From NCBI GenBank assembly GCA_016706685.1, contig JADJJE010000003.1, forward strand, positions 1-64,000: 64,000 nucleotides of DNA, read 5' to 3'. Below, in pieces: positions 24,601 to 32,224 of the stretch. A program made the translations under genes and the position numbers. This stretch comes from Sandaracinaceae bacterium. Lineage in GTDB: Bacteria; Myxococcota_A; Polyangia; Polyangiales; Houyiibacteriaceae. Position 1 is the first letter of the stretch, and each line of letters opens with the position of its first letter. The notes beneath the pieces were generated by a model that saw nothing but the letters and a program-made list of their open reading frames with translations, was not told the origin of the DNA and ran no database searches.

Positions 24601-26169
24601 GCTGTGGGTGGTCCCGAGCACGTAGATTTGAAACGCCCCGTCCTGGAAGATGGCCGAGTGCAGGGGCAAGAGGCTGGTGAGCGTGAGCGGCGTCCCCACC
24701 AGGGCGCCCTGGGCGTTCACCTCGGCCAGCTGGGTGCGCGCGGACGCCCCGATGCGAGACGTCATCAAGAACCGACCTGCGCTGGCGAACAAGAGCGGGG
24801 TGGACTCGGTCTCGTTGGCAACGGTGAACAAGGGGTCGCCGTCGGCGTTCCCCACGGTGCCATCGGCGGCGATGGTGGTGGTGCGGATGTCCAGCGTGGG
24901 CGCGTCGATGAACCGGTCGTCCGTGTAGGCGACCAGATACCCCGAGGGGGTGGCCACGGCGGCGGGCGAGTACTGGGCACCCACCGCGGTGGCGATGTTC
25001 AGCGGCGTCATGTCCGTGAGCGTCAGGTTGGTGGCGACGCGTGCGCCGAGCACGTTGCGCGTGGTGCCGCTGCCCTGCGTCCAGGTGAGCAGGTATCCCG
25101 AGGCGCCGCGCGCCACCTTCACGTCGCTGCCCGCGGTGAGCGCCAACGCCACCGACGAGACGAGCGCACCATTGGTGCCCACGCGATGGACGTTGACCGT
25201 GGTCCCGCTCAGGCAGAAGAGCACGATCTCGGTGCCGTTCCAGAACGTGTCGAGCGGGGCACACGTGGACGCCAACCCGGTGACCTCCACGGGGAGCGTG
25301 TCCAGGAGGCCGGGGCCGGGCACGGTGAAGAGGCGGTAGTTGAAGGACGTGCTCGCCATGCGGGCCAGCACCAAGTACGTGCTGCCCGTCCAGACGGCCT
25401 CCACGTTGCTGTACACGGACGAGATGGTGGTGGGGGTGCGCACCACGGGGCGCAGCGGAGGCCCGATGGTGGGGTCCAGCACGGCCGGGTACTGCACGCG
25501 CGCCAGCACCGACGGGTCGATGCGCAGCTCGATGCCCCGCTCGGTCGGCATCGAGAGCACCGCGAAGCGTTCCCCGTCGGCGCCGATCAGCACGCCGTCG
25601 GAGTACGCGATGGCGTCGTCGCCGTGACCGAAGAGCACGCCCTGCTCCGCCCGCCGCGCTGCCCCGAGGCCACTGGCCGCCACCTCGATGACGAAGTCGC
25701 CGCGCCCCTCGGGCTCTGACGGGATGAGCCACGACTGCTCCACGGACCCTGCGGAGGCCGTGATGACCTCGGTCACCTCGCCGCGCTCGGTCTGCATGCG
25801 GGTGGCGTCACCGCCCTCGGTCCACGCCGCGTCGCGCGCGTTGGCCATCGAACGGCCGCGCCCCACACGGGTGGTGGCGAGCGTGAGAGCCGCCGCGCCT
25901 GCTGGGCGACGCACCTCGATGCCCTCCGCGAGCAGCGCGACGCGCGTGCCATCGCGCAGGGTGGTGGTTCCGTCTCGGAAGGCGGCGGGCTGGGATGCGT
26001 CGGGGGTGACGACGAGCGCCGGCGCAGGAGTGGTGGCGACGGGGCGCGTGCTCGCGGACCCCGTGGGAGACGCGGTCTCGTCGTGTTCGCACCCGGCCAC
26101 CAGGAGGCCGATGACGAGGACGGCGCGCGCCACGCGCGGGACGAGGGGGCAAGCGAGGCTGTGAGTCAT
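21658..26169 (-). CDS. giant Cys-rich lipoprotein with MYXO-CTERM-type tail
   Basis: The 1503-aa product starts at ATG 26169 and begins with lipobox LVIGLLVAGC. Residues ~50-900 are a repetitive beta-rich region (propeller-like, with AWTDGRNSATTGRDIYAL and WSGTxYLV-type units). Residues ~910-1100 hold disintegrin-like repeats (VCRxxxGPCDxxExCxG...CPxD), and ~1140-1330 hold five Dickkopf-like repeats (CCTSAAQCDDGNACTTDVC). A D-A-G-T/T-D spacer follows. The C-terminus GGCGCRVTTS..LPLMGAMSVLGLMVVRRRRR is a MYXO-CTERM signal: Cys motif, helix, Arg cluster. Such proteins are sorted to the myxobacterial surface. Confidence 0.9.
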   Translation of the reverse strand: MTHSLACPLVPRVARAVLVIGLLVAGCEHDETASPTGSASTRPVATTPAPALVVTPDASQPAAFRDGTTTLRDGTRVALLAEGIEVRRPAGAAALTLATTRVGRGRSMANARDAAWTEGGDATRMQTERGEVTEVITASAGSVEQSWLIPSEPEGRGDFVIEVAASGLGAARRAEQGVLFGHGDDAIAYSDGVLIGADGERFAVLSMPTERGIELRIDPSVLARVQYPAVLDPTIGPPLRPVVRTPTTISSVYSNVEAVWTGSTYLVLARMASTSFNYRLFTVPGPGLLDTLPVEVTGLASTCAPLDTFWNGTEIVLFCLSGTTVNVHRVGTNGALVSSVALALTAGSDVKVARGASGYLLTWTQGSGTTRNVLGARVATNLTLTDMTPLNIATAVGAQYSPAAVATPSGYLVAYTDDRFIDAPTLDIRTTTIAADGTVGNADGDPLFTVANETESTPLLFASAGRFLMTSRIGASARTQLAEVNAQGALVGTPLTLTSLLPLHSAIFQDGAFQIYVLGTTHSLNVWVPSAPAVSPYPRLTPSFSFGDIAWGDDEAFGVVESTTVSAYFNDLSQPATAPPTATFEYQRPVMTAQGLASDGNAYALLHHESGSLYAEWLALDGTVINGPVVLSATTLADEVRMRGHVEATANGFAIAMPSTRIYLFSPTGTQTANVLTSATSDSPRLSFDGSGLMAFYNGSIARVVSPTGALGASYTVSAAAGTKEDITADAYQGVHLAVWTDGRNSATTGRDIYALRILSNGTRLDQNAITITTAAGDDTIPEVTATDQGWLVSWRTSAGTLGVRSVLEDGTTGAELAFTFGVQPVTQQSLAWGGTQALLVGHSTNGNGLAGYLLNHDGGLVEGPFDLGTVRAATGLGQVASVGNNEFLVAYESFDALSRSDQLFVRRVSPMTPRGEACSTGAQCSSGMCVDGVCCNSACGGGVAGDCAACSIAAGGYVDGSCVFASTATVCRAATGPCDNVEMCLGTSAACPTDTVTSAGVVCRPGTVPCDAAEACDGVQVSCPTDAVATAGTVCRAAVTGGCDVAETCDGSTLTCPMDVVAQAGTVCRSAANLCDVVETCTGMSNACPGNTSLAPGTVCRPATGPCDAQEVCQDQLLVWPVFPTICPSDARRPNGSACPDGIVCNGNETCSSGVCQVAAAPFNCSDANVCTTDTCAEPGMCSNTAIAGCCTAAAQCNDGNACTTDVCTGNACAHNPIPGCCAASADCNDGNPCTADLCSANTCVFTVIGGCCTSAAQCDDSNACTTNVCAGNACSFNAIGGCCTSAAQCDDGNACTTNLCTGNACAFDPIGGCCTSAAQCGDADPCTIDACTGNACSYTTNPACVDGGVVLPDAGTATDAGTNTDAGTSMDAGTTTDAGTATDAGTVTDAGTATDAGTITDVGVPTDADTLPDGGEVSDQGADAEVSDAGDDAAMMDASSGDQGGGVDAGETPPTSAGGCGCRVTTSASQSNALPLMGAMSVLGLMVVRRRRRVAKPNAGA
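21958..22110 (-). repeat. 18-bp minisatellite coding the Asp-Ala-Gly-Thr linker
   Basis: About eight near-identical 18-bp units (gtgcctgcgtccgtggcg and variants) code for (A/G)TxTDAGT-type hexapeptides in the spacer before the C-terminal anchor. The unit is a multiple of three, so copy-number change would alter spacer length without a frameshift. Confidence 0.8.
22180..22610 (-). repeat. ~93-96-bp tandem coding repeats (Dickkopf-like Cys modules)
   Basis: The block gccgaggtgcagcagcccccgatg recurs near 22213, 22309, 22402, 22492 (diverged) and 22586. Each unit encodes one ~31-aa module with eight Cys (GCCTSAAQCDDGNACTTDVCxGNAC). The high DNA identity between units suggests recent internal duplication or gene conversion. 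Confidence 0.75.
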
Positions 26170-26491
26170 GGCTGACTTCCTGGGGCGGGACCGAGTGGGG
26201 GAGGCGATGGACCACCCGAACCCGATCGACCCCGTGCCCTGCCTCCCAGCCATGCCGAGAGGCAGACCGTCGTCCACCTCAGTTCATCCAGTCCATCCCG
26301 AGCGGGTGACAGCGCTGTGCGCTGCATCACGAGAATACCGACACTGGCCGCCCGGCGCCAGCCGCCCGCTTCTGGCAGGTGCGCTCCATCACGATGACGT
26401 CGTGACGACGGCGACTGCACCGTTCTGAGCGAACTTCGCGCGCTGCACCCCTCCAGCAGGCGTGGCCCGGATGTTGCTGGCTTGCCGGATC
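26170..26491. other. 322-bp divergent intergenic region
   Basis: It lies between the MYXO-CTERM gene and the 107-aa helical protein. No gene is supported. It contains the 17-bp inverted repeat at 26389-26405. Promoters for both genes must lie here or close by, but no clear -35/-10 pair is visible. Confidence 0.4.
26389..26405. promoter_or_regulatory. 17-bp inverted repeat in a divergent intergenic region
   Basis: TCACGA-tgacg-TCGTGA has perfect 6-bp arms with a 5-bp spacer. It lies ~87 bp before the 107-aa gene and ~220 bp before the MYXO-CTERM gene. It could be an operator for a dimeric regulator. Confidence 0.35.
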
Positions 26492-26815
26492 ATGCCCAAC
26501 ACCGAGACCACCCCCGAGACCCCCTTCGAACCCACCAGCTTGCGCGAGTCACTGCACGCGGTGCGCGACGAGCTCCGCACGCTGGCCGACGAGATCCGCG
26601 TGCGCGCCCACTTGGGCGGCATGGACGCGAAAGACGCCTGGGCGCGCGCCGAGGAGCGGCTGTTCACGTTCGAGCAACAAGCCCTGGCCTTCGGCGCCGA
26701 CGCGAAGGTGGAGCTGCAGAACGCGGAAGGGGAGCTGATCCACGCTTGGGGCGACCTCAAGGTGGAGCTGCTCCGCATTCGCGACTTGTTGTCGGGCGCC
26801 GACAACGCCGCGTGA
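26492..26815 (+). CDS. small helical (coiled-coil) hypothetical protein
   Basis: The 107-aa protein is almost wholly helical and charged, with heptad-like runs (LRESLHAVRDELRTLADEIRVRAHLGGMDAKDAWARAEERLFTF shown only as pattern). It has no Cys and no signal peptide. It resembles the apolipoprotein-like or phasin-like small helical proteins of many bacteria, without a clear family. An alternative ATG lies at 26471. Confidence 0.55.
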   Translation: MPNTETTPETPFEPTSLRESLHAVRDELRTLADEIRVRAHLGGMDAKDAWARAEERLFTFEQQALAFGADAKVELQNAEGELIHAWGDLKVELLRIRDLLSGADNAA

Positions 26816-26839
26816 GATGCGGCGTGCTTCAGCGGGCGC

Positions 26840-27268
26840 TCAGTGCGCGGGCACTGCGGCAGCGCTCGGGGTGCTGAGCGCGGCCGGCTCCACGCGAGCG
26901 CGCAGCATGGGGGCGAACGCGTCACGGTAGAAGTAGGCCAGCGCCACCTCGAGGGCGAGCAGCACCAAGGGGAGGCCCAACCCGCCACCGGCGAGCAGCG
27001 CGTGGAACGCGACGATGTTCACGAGGATGGGGGCCAATAGGGTGAGCGCGAGCGGGACGAAGCGGTTGCTGAGCAGCAGCGCGCCGGCCAGCACCTCCGT
27101 GCCCTTGATGAGCGGGAACATGTAGCCGGTGACGAAGAGCGCGCCGAGGAAGTCGGCCGGCGCGCCGCTCATGGGGGGCTGCGGGAGGAACTGCAGGAAG
27201 CCGTTCAGGCCGAAGACGAGGAACGCGAGGCCGAGGCCGAGGCGAGCGATGGTGGGGAGCTTGTTCAT
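26840..27268 (-). CDS. DoxX family membrane protein
   Basis: The 142-aa product starts at ATG 27268 and has four hydrophobic helices. The opening RLGLGLAFLVFGLNGFLQFLP and the middle YMFPLIKGTEVLAGALLLSNRFVPLALTLLAPI follow the DoxX/DoxD pattern. The physiological role of this group is uncertain, with links to redox and oxidative-stress handling. It is divergent from a LysR-type gene with a 103-bp shared promoter region, so LysR control is likely. Confidence 0.85.
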   Translation of the reverse strand: MNKLPTIARLGLGLAFLVFGLNGFLQFLPQPPMSGAPADFLGALFVTGYMFPLIKGTEVLAGALLLSNRFVPLALTLLAPILVNIVAFHALLAGGGLGLPLVLLALEVALAYFYRDAFAPMLRARVEPAALSTPSAAAVPAH

Positions 27269-27371
27269 GGTGGTCACCTTGTGTGGTTGGAAGAGGTGAC
27301 TGGAATCTAGTTGTTGCTCTGAGATGCGGTAGAGCGTGCCTTGCCAACTCTTTGTTGCTATCAGGACAACG

Positions 27372-28319
27372 ATGGACCTGAACCACGTTGCCGTGTTTGC
27401 CGAGGTGGTGCGCGCCGGGAGCTTCACCGCTGCGGCCGCCAGCCTGGGCCTGCCCAAGTCGTCGGTGAGCCGCACGGTGGCGCGCCTCGAGGACGACCTG
27501 GGCGTGCGGCTGCTGCATCGCACCACGCGGGCGCTGGGCCTCACCGACGCGGGGCGCGTGTACTACGAGCGCGTGCAGCGGGCGCTCGGGGCGCTGAGCG
27601 AGGCCGCCAGTGATGCCGCGGGCGACACCCTCGAGCCGCGTGGCCTGGTGCGCATGACGGCGCCGCCCGACATGGGGGCCATGGAGCTGGTGGGCATGCT
27701 GGCGCGCTTTCGCAGCGACCACCCCGAGATCACCGTGGAGGTGGCGCTCTCGGGGCGCTTCGTGGACCTGGTGGAAGAGGGCTTCGACCTCGCCATTCGC
27801 GGCGGGCGCCTGGACGACTCCACGCTGGTGGCGCGCAAGATCGGCACCACCGACTTTGCTCTGTACGCGGCGCCGGGCTACCTGGCGCGGCGCGGTGCGC
27901 CGCAGACGCTGGACCAGCTGAGCGAGCACGACTGCATCTACTACAAGGGTCGCGAGGCGCGCGCGGCGTGGCGGCTCACCGGCCCGAACGGCGTGGAGGA
28001 GCGCGTGGAGCTGCGCGCCGTGCTCATGGCCGACGACCTGGGTTTCATTCGCCGCGCCGTGGAGAGCGGCATGGGCATTGGGCTCCTGCCCATCTTGGTA
28101 GAGACGCGCTGCAACGCGCACGCGCGCTCCGAGGAGCTGGTGCGCGTGCTCCCGGAGTACGCCAACGTGGGCGGCTCGCTGTTCGTGGTGACGCCGCCGC
28201 TCGAACACGCGCCGCTGCGGGTCACCCTGCTGCGTGACTTCCTGATCGCCGAGTTCTCGCAGCGCTACCGCACGGACCCGCCACCGAAGGCGAGCCCGGC
28301 GCGGCGGCGAAAAAGCTGA
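27372..28319 (+). CDS. LysR-type transcriptional regulator
   Basis: The 315-aa product has an N-terminal winged HTH at residues 1-60 (MDLNHVAVFAEVVRAGSFTAAAASLGLPKSSVSRTVARLE), a linker helix and a periplasmic-binding-like effector domain (DFALYAAPGYLARRG at ~170, MADDLGFIRRAVESGMGIGLLP at ~225). The sequence is closest to the DsdC/CrgA-like LTTR branch. Transcribed divergently from doxX, it probably regulates that gene and itself from the intervening 103 bp. Confidence 0.92.
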   Translation: MDLNHVAVFAEVVRAGSFTAAAASLGLPKSSVSRTVARLEDDLGVRLLHRTTRALGLTDAGRVYYERVQRALGALSEAASDAAGDTLEPRGLVRMTAPPDMGAMELVGMLARFRSDHPEITVEVALSGRFVDLVEEGFDLAIRGGRLDDSTLVARKIGTTDFALYAAPGYLARRGAPQTLDQLSEHDCIYYKGREARAAWRLTGPNGVEERVELRAVLMADDLGFIRRAVESGMGIGLLPILVETRCNAHARSEELVRVLPEYANVGGSLFVVTPPLEHAPLRVTLLRDFLIAEFSQRYRTDPPPKASPARRRKS

Positions 28320-28352
28320 ACGCTGCGGCACGGGCGTGGGACACTCGCGGGC

Positions 28353-28781
28353 ATGTTCAGCGAGCTCGAAGAGCAGCGCGTCGTGAGGGCCATCGCGAAC
28401 GCCGAGCGCGGTAACCGCGGTGAGGTGCAGGTGCGCGTGGAGCGGCGCTGCGCGGGGGACGCGCTCACCCGGGCGAAGGCGCTGTACAAGCTGGCCGGGC
28501 TCGAGGGCACCGAAGACGACACGGGCGTGCTGTTGTACATCGCGAGCGAGAGCCGCGTGTCGGCGGTGTACTGCGGGGCCGGAGTGCACACACGCTCCGA
28601 GGCGAGCTTCTGGCAGGGCGTGAGTGACCGCGTGGCCGCCGGGTACCGCACGGGGCAGCCGGTGGATGGCATCTGCGACGCGCTCGGCCACATCGGCGAC
28701 CTGCTGCGCACGCTGCTGCCCGGACGCGATGCCGCGGGCAACGAGCGGCCCGACACGCTGCACACCGAGGAGACCGCATGA
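28353..28781 (+). CDS. TPM-domain protein
   Basis: The 142-aa product has no signal peptide. FSELEEQRVVRAIANAERGNRGEVQVRVE is the typical TPM start; ALYKLAGLEGTEDDTGVLLYIASESRVSAVYCGAGV is the core strand-helix unit, and the helical end follows (FWQGVSDRVAAGYRTG..VDGICDALGHIG). It is the first gene of a three-gene operon and overlaps the next gene by 4 bp (ATGA). In other bacteria such small TPM proteins accompany LemA, which is absent here. Confidence 0.85.
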   Translation: MFSELEEQRVVRAIANAERGNRGEVQVRVERRCAGDALTRAKALYKLAGLEGTEDDTGVLLYIASESRVSAVYCGAGVHTRSEASFWQGVSDRVAAGYRTGQPVDGICDALGHIGDLLRTLLPGRDAAGNERPDTLHTEETA

Positions 28782-29380
28782 CCGGCGCAGCCAGCGAGAC
28801 CGCGCTCGACGAGCTGACGCCCGACGTGTTTCTGTGTGTGGGCTGCGGCGCGCAGGTGTCCTTCGAGGACGTGGGGGATGGCTCGGGCAGCGGCACGCTC
28901 CTCGATCGCGCCACGTGCCCTTACTGCGAGGTGGTCAACGACCGCGCGCTTGCGCTCCTGCGCAAGCAGCAGGCGCGGGAGCGTCACGAGGCGCGGTTGC
29001 GCGAGGAGCGGCGCAAGCAGGTGCGCCTGTTCGCGGCCGTGGCCGCGCTCGCGCTGCTGGTGCTGCTGGGTATGGCCGGCGCCAACACCCACGCGGAGCT
29101 GCGCGACCTCCACGCCCAGGTGGAGCGCGCACGTGCCCAAGTGGAGAACGTGCGAGAGCGCCAGGTGGCGGTGGTGGCGCGCCTGGCCAGCGCCGAGGCC
29201 AGCGCCGGGCGCGAGGCCGAGCTGAGCGGCGCCGAGAACCGCGTGCGCATCGAGCGAGCGCGCTATGACGAGGCGGCTGCCGCCTACAACGCGGCGGCCG
29301 GGAGCGCGTGGGCGGGCCTGTGCGTGACGGCGTCCGGCCTGCCCGAGCGCGCGGCGCTCTCGAACGAGGCACACTGGTGA
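28778..29380 (+). CDS. zinc-ribbon membrane protein with coiled coil
   Basis: The 200-aa product has CVGCGAQ (residues ~20) and CPYCEVVN (~48), which together make a zinc ribbon. A Lys/Arg-rich linker leads to one membrane helix (LFAAVAALALLVLLGMAG, ~85-102) and then a coiled coil of Glu/Ala/Arg (105-165). The topology suggests a cytoplasmic zinc ribbon and a periplasmic coiled coil. Overlaps of 4 bp with both neighbours place it inside the TPM operon. The function is unknown. Confidence 0.75.
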   Translation: MTGAASETALDELTPDVFLCVGCGAQVSFEDVGDGSGSGTLLDRATCPYCEVVNDRALALLRKQQARERHEARLREERRKQVRLFAAVAALALLVLLGMAGANTHAELRDLHAQVERARAQVENVRERQVAVVARLASAEASAGREAELSGAENRVRIERARYDEAAAAYNAAAGSAWAGLCVTASGLPERAALSNEAHW

Positions 29381-30648
29381 GCCGCATGCCACACCACCTC
29401 GCGCGGCCATTCGCCGTCATCGCATGGCTCGCGCTGTGCCTCGTGGGTCTGCTGCCGGCTCCATCGCAAGCGCAGTTCCCGGGCGTGGACGTGCCCCTCA
29501 TCGACGCGCCCGTGACGGACCTGAGCGGCGTCCTGAGCAGCGAGGCCATCCGCACGTTGTCGGCGGAGCTGGTGCGCCACCGCGAGGCCACCGGGGTGCA
29601 GCTGGCCGTGCTGGTCGTCGACAGCACGGGCGTCGAGCCCATCGAAGACTACGCGCTGCGCGTAGCCACCCACTGGCGAGGCGGCACTGCCACCGGTGAT
29701 GAGGGCGCGCTCTACGTGCTGGCCGTGCAGGACCGACGTCAGCGCCTCGAGGTGGGCTACGGGCTCGAGGGCCGCATCCCCGACCGCGTGGCCGCGCGCA
29801 TCCTCGAAGAGGCCATCCCGTACCTGCGCCGCGAGTCCTACCAAGGCGCCGTCGAGGCGGTGGTGCGCAGCGTGGTCGTGGTCACGGGCGACATGGCGCC
29901 CATCGACGAGCCTCTACCCCCCGAACCCGGCACGCTGGGCGGGCTCGGCGGAAGGTTCGTCTATGCTGGCATTGCGCTGCTGGGCACGTTCATCGGGAGC
30001 CGCCTCCGACGCAAGGGAGCGGCGGCACGCACCCAGGAGCTGGCGCTGGGCCTCACCTCGTCGGCACACCACGGCCTGCTGTGGATGGCGCTCTACCTCC
30101 TGGTGAGCGGGACCGGGGCCGGGTTGCTGGGCTTCGGCTGGTTCCACTACCTGGGCGCGTTCGTGGGCTTACTGGCGGGCTGGCGCTTCGCTTGGGACAG
30201 CATCCCGATAACGGGGCACTACCTATTCATGGTCACCATGTTCACGGTGGTCACCACGAACTCGATCACCGGGCTCTCCGGCGAGCCTGTGCTCGGACTC
30301 TTGGTGGCGTTCGCCGCGCAGGTCTTCATCACGAGAATGTACGGCGGCGTGGACCGCGGCAGCCACACCCGCTTTTCGGCGAGCGGCGTGAAGGACGAGG
30401 GGAAGGAATTCCACGACCTCCTGCGGGCCAAATACTCATCGAGCAGTCCATCGAGGTCGTTCTGGGGATCGTCGTTCGGGTCGTCGGGCTCGTCCTCTGG
30501 ATCGTCAGGCTCGTCCTCCGGATCCTCCCGATCGTCCCGAAGCTCATCGAGCTCGTCCCGAAGCTCATCGCGATCGTCGGGAGGCTCCTCGGGGTACAGC
30601 GGCGGCGGCGGTGGCTTTGGGGGAGGCGGCGCCAGCTCGAGCTGGTGA
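29377..30648 (+). CDS. secreted TPM-domain membrane protein with Ser-rich tail (YgcG-like)
   Basis: The 423-aa product uses GTG 29377, which overlaps the upstream TGA (ATG 29386 is an alternative). A signal peptide (residues ~8-33) ends before QFPGVDVPLID. The TPM domain covers ~35-165 (VTDLSGVLSSEAIRTLSAEL, DEGALYVLAVQDRRQRLEVGYGLEG). Three or four membrane helices follow at ~185-330, then a Ser-rich stretch (SSGSSSGSS) and a GGGGGFGGGGASSSW end, as in YgcG-type proteins. TPM domains are implicated in envelope and photosystem maintenance. The end overlaps a convergent gene by 84 bp. Confidence 0.85.
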   Translation: MSRMPHHLARPFAVIAWLALCLVGLLPAPSQAQFPGVDVPLIDAPVTDLSGVLSSEAIRTLSAELVRHREATGVQLAVLVVDSTGVEPIEDYALRVATHWRGGTATGDEGALYVLAVQDRRQRLEVGYGLEGRIPDRVAARILEEAIPYLRRESYQGAVEAVVRSVVVVTGDMAPIDEPLPPEPGTLGGLGGRFVYAGIALLGTFIGSRLRRKGAAARTQELALGLTSSAHHGLLWMALYLLVSGTGAGLLGFGWFHYLGAFVGLLAGWRFAWDSIPITGHYLFMVTMFTVVTTNSITGLSGEPVLGLLVAFAAQVFITRMYGGVDRGSHTRFSASGVKDEGKEFHDLLRAKYSSSSPSRSFWGSSFGSSGSSSGSSGSSSGSSRSSRSSSSSSRSSSRSSGGSSGYSGGGGGFGGGGASSSW

Positions 30649-31353
30649 GGCAGCCTTCGCACCGCCGGGCGCGCGAGAGCGCTTGGTGCCGAACCACAGC
30701 GTGTGCCGCGTGCCGCGCTTGCCGTGCGCGTAGACCTGCACCTCCTCCACGTCGAAGCCCGCCTTGGCCACGCGCTTGGCGAACGCTTCGTCGGCTTCGG
30801 CAGACCAGATGGCCAACACCCCCGCAGGACGCAGCGCCTCGTGCGCCACCTGCAAGCCAGCGGGCGTGTACAGCCAGCCGTTGCGGCGCTGCGTGAGCCC
30901 GTCGGGGCCGTTGTCCACGTCGAGCATGATGGCGTCGAAGCCGGCCGGCTCGCTCTTGATGAGCTTGGCCACGTCCACGATGCGCACCTCGGTGCGTGGG
31001 TCCGAGAGCGGCATGCCGGACTTCTCGCCGAGCGGCCCGCGGTTCCACTCCACCACGCCGGGCACCAGCTCCGCGACCACCACCGTGGACCGTGGGCCCA
31101 GCGCCGCGAGCGACGAGGCGAGCGTGAAGCCCATGCCGAGACCGCCCACCAGCACCCGAGTGTGTGCACGGCTGGCCACGCGCTCGCAGGCCAGCTTCCC
31201 GAGGGCATCCTCCGAGCCGTGCATGCGCGTGCTCATCAGCGGCACGTTGGTGCCGCCCTCGATGCGGATGACGAAGTCCTCGCCGTCGCGGTAGAGGCCC
31301 AGGCTGCCGCTCTCGCCGGGCAGCGAGGCGGTGTCGATCAGGACGGGGCGCAT
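30565..31353 (-). CDS. spermidine-synthase-fold (class I methyltransferase-like) protein
   Basis: The 262-aa product has the Rossmann motif VLVGGLGMGFTLASSLAALG (~68-87), the strand-end acid VVVAELVPGVVEWNRG and FDAIMLDVDNGPDGLT, which is the substrate-side loop of polyamine synthases. The N-terminal beta-domain is short. The last ~35 residues are an Ala/Pro/Arg-rich tail overlapping the convergent TPM gene by 84 bp. Related genes are annotated as spermidine synthase or SAM-dependent methyltransferase, and the actual substrate is open. Confidence 0.8.
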   Translation of the reverse strand: MRPVLIDTASLPGESGSLGLYRDGEDFVIRIEGGTNVPLMSTRMHGSEDALGKLACERVASRAHTRVLVGGLGMGFTLASSLAALGPRSTVVVAELVPGVVEWNRGPLGEKSGMPLSDPRTEVRIVDVAKLIKSEPAGFDAIMLDVDNGPDGLTQRRNGWLYTPAGLQVAHEALRPAGVLAIWSAEADEAFAKRVAKAGFDVEEVQVYAHGKRGTRHTLWFGTKRSRAPGGAKAASPARAGAASPKATAAAAVPRGASRRSR

Positions 31354-31368
31354 GCTTGGCCGCAGCGC

Positions 31369-31632
31369 CTAGCGGTCGCCGCTCTGTACCTTGGCGCGCG
31401 GCGCGTGGGCCTGGCCGCCGCCAGCGAGGGCCTGGTTGCTGCTGGCCGCGCGCTTGGTGGAAGCGCCCTCCACCACCTCGAGGGTGCCGGCCTCGATGAG
31501 CTTCTTGATGGGCGGGTGCTCGAGCGCGTCCTCGCGGACGTTGGCTTGGCGGGTGCCCCCCAGGAAGAGCGTCTTGCCGCCCGGCAGGCTGAGGCGCATC
31601 GGCTTCGGGGTCTTGTTGAGGAGAGACTTCAT
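31369..31632 (-). CDS. small basic hypothetical protein
   Basis: The 87-aa product starts MKSLLNKTPKPMRLSLPGGKTLFLGG and then VREDALEHPPIKKLIEAGTLEVVEG. The pattern, in which a basic start and a short beta segment precede a P-P-I-K-K-L-I-E-A-G-x-I/L-E-V motif, resembles small cargo- or baseplate-like proteins of unknown function. The C-terminus is low-complexity. It ends 15 bp before the start of the spermidine-synthase-fold gene, so both are probably co-transcribed. Confidence 0.6.
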   Translation of the reverse strand: MKSLLNKTPKPMRLSLPGGKTLFLGGTRQANVREDALEHPPIKKLIEAGTLEVVEGASTKRAASSNQALAGGGQAHAPRAKVQSGDR

Positions 31633-31743
31633 GGTCGGGCCAGCATGCACAATTCCGGGGCCGCGACAGGCGACGACGGCGGGGCGCCCACCCGGAAGCG
31701 CCAGACCCTTGCCGTGGGCGCTGCGGGCGGCGACGCTGTGCAC

Positions 31744-32196
31744 ATGTCCCGACGCATTCTCGGTGCCCCCCTCGCGCTCGCGCTCGGCGCGGTGCTCGTG
31801 CTCACCAGCCTCGTGCTGGCGCCTGCCTCGGTGGCGGCCTGCTCGTGTGCGTGGTTCGATGCCCCCACCGCGCGGGACCAGGCCATACACGTCTTCGAGG
31901 GCGTGCTGGTGAACGCCATCCCCGCGAGCGACGCCGCTCCCGGACGGGCCGTCTTCCGCGTAGACCGCGTGTGGAAGGGTCGCGTCAGCCGCACGTTCAC
32001 GGTGCAGGCCACCATCGGGCTCACCATGTGCCCGCCGCACCTCGAGGTGGGCCAGCGCTACATCCTCTACACGGCCGGCTCCGATGCTGCTCCGCGCGTG
32101 GAGGCCTGCACCCGCTTCGCCGGGGGCGAGAGCCTCGAGACCGAGCGTCGCGCGCTGGGCACACCCACGCAGACTTATCCGACCACGGCCCCCTGA
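31744..32196 (+). CDS. secreted TIMP/NTR-like protein
   Basis: The 150-aa product starts at ATG 31744. The signal peptide (LALALGAVLVLTSLVLAPASVAA) is cut before CSCAWFDAPTA, placing CSC at the mature N-terminus as in the tissue-inhibitor-of-metalloproteinase/netrin fold. Strands IHVFEGVLVNA, GRAVFRVDRVWKGRVSRTFTVQ and YILYTAGSD follow the OB-like core. A second Cys pair lies at CPPH and ACTR. A protease-inhibitory role is only a possibility. Confidence 0.75.
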   Translation: MSRRILGAPLALALGAVLVLTSLVLAPASVAACSCAWFDAPTARDQAIHVFEGVLVNAIPASDAAPGRAVFRVDRVWKGRVSRTFTVQATIGLTMCPPHLEVGQRYILYTAGSDAAPRVEACTRFAGGESLETERRALGTPTQTYPTTAP

Positions 32197-32224
32197 GTCA
32201 CTCGGCGCCCAGGAGGCGCACGCG

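Noticed and set aside
21754..25719. A 1321-codon plus-strand open frame
   Set aside because: It is antisense to the MYXO-CTERM gene, which has a signal peptide, Cys modules and anchor; the plus frame has no family features and is a shadow of GC-rich codons.
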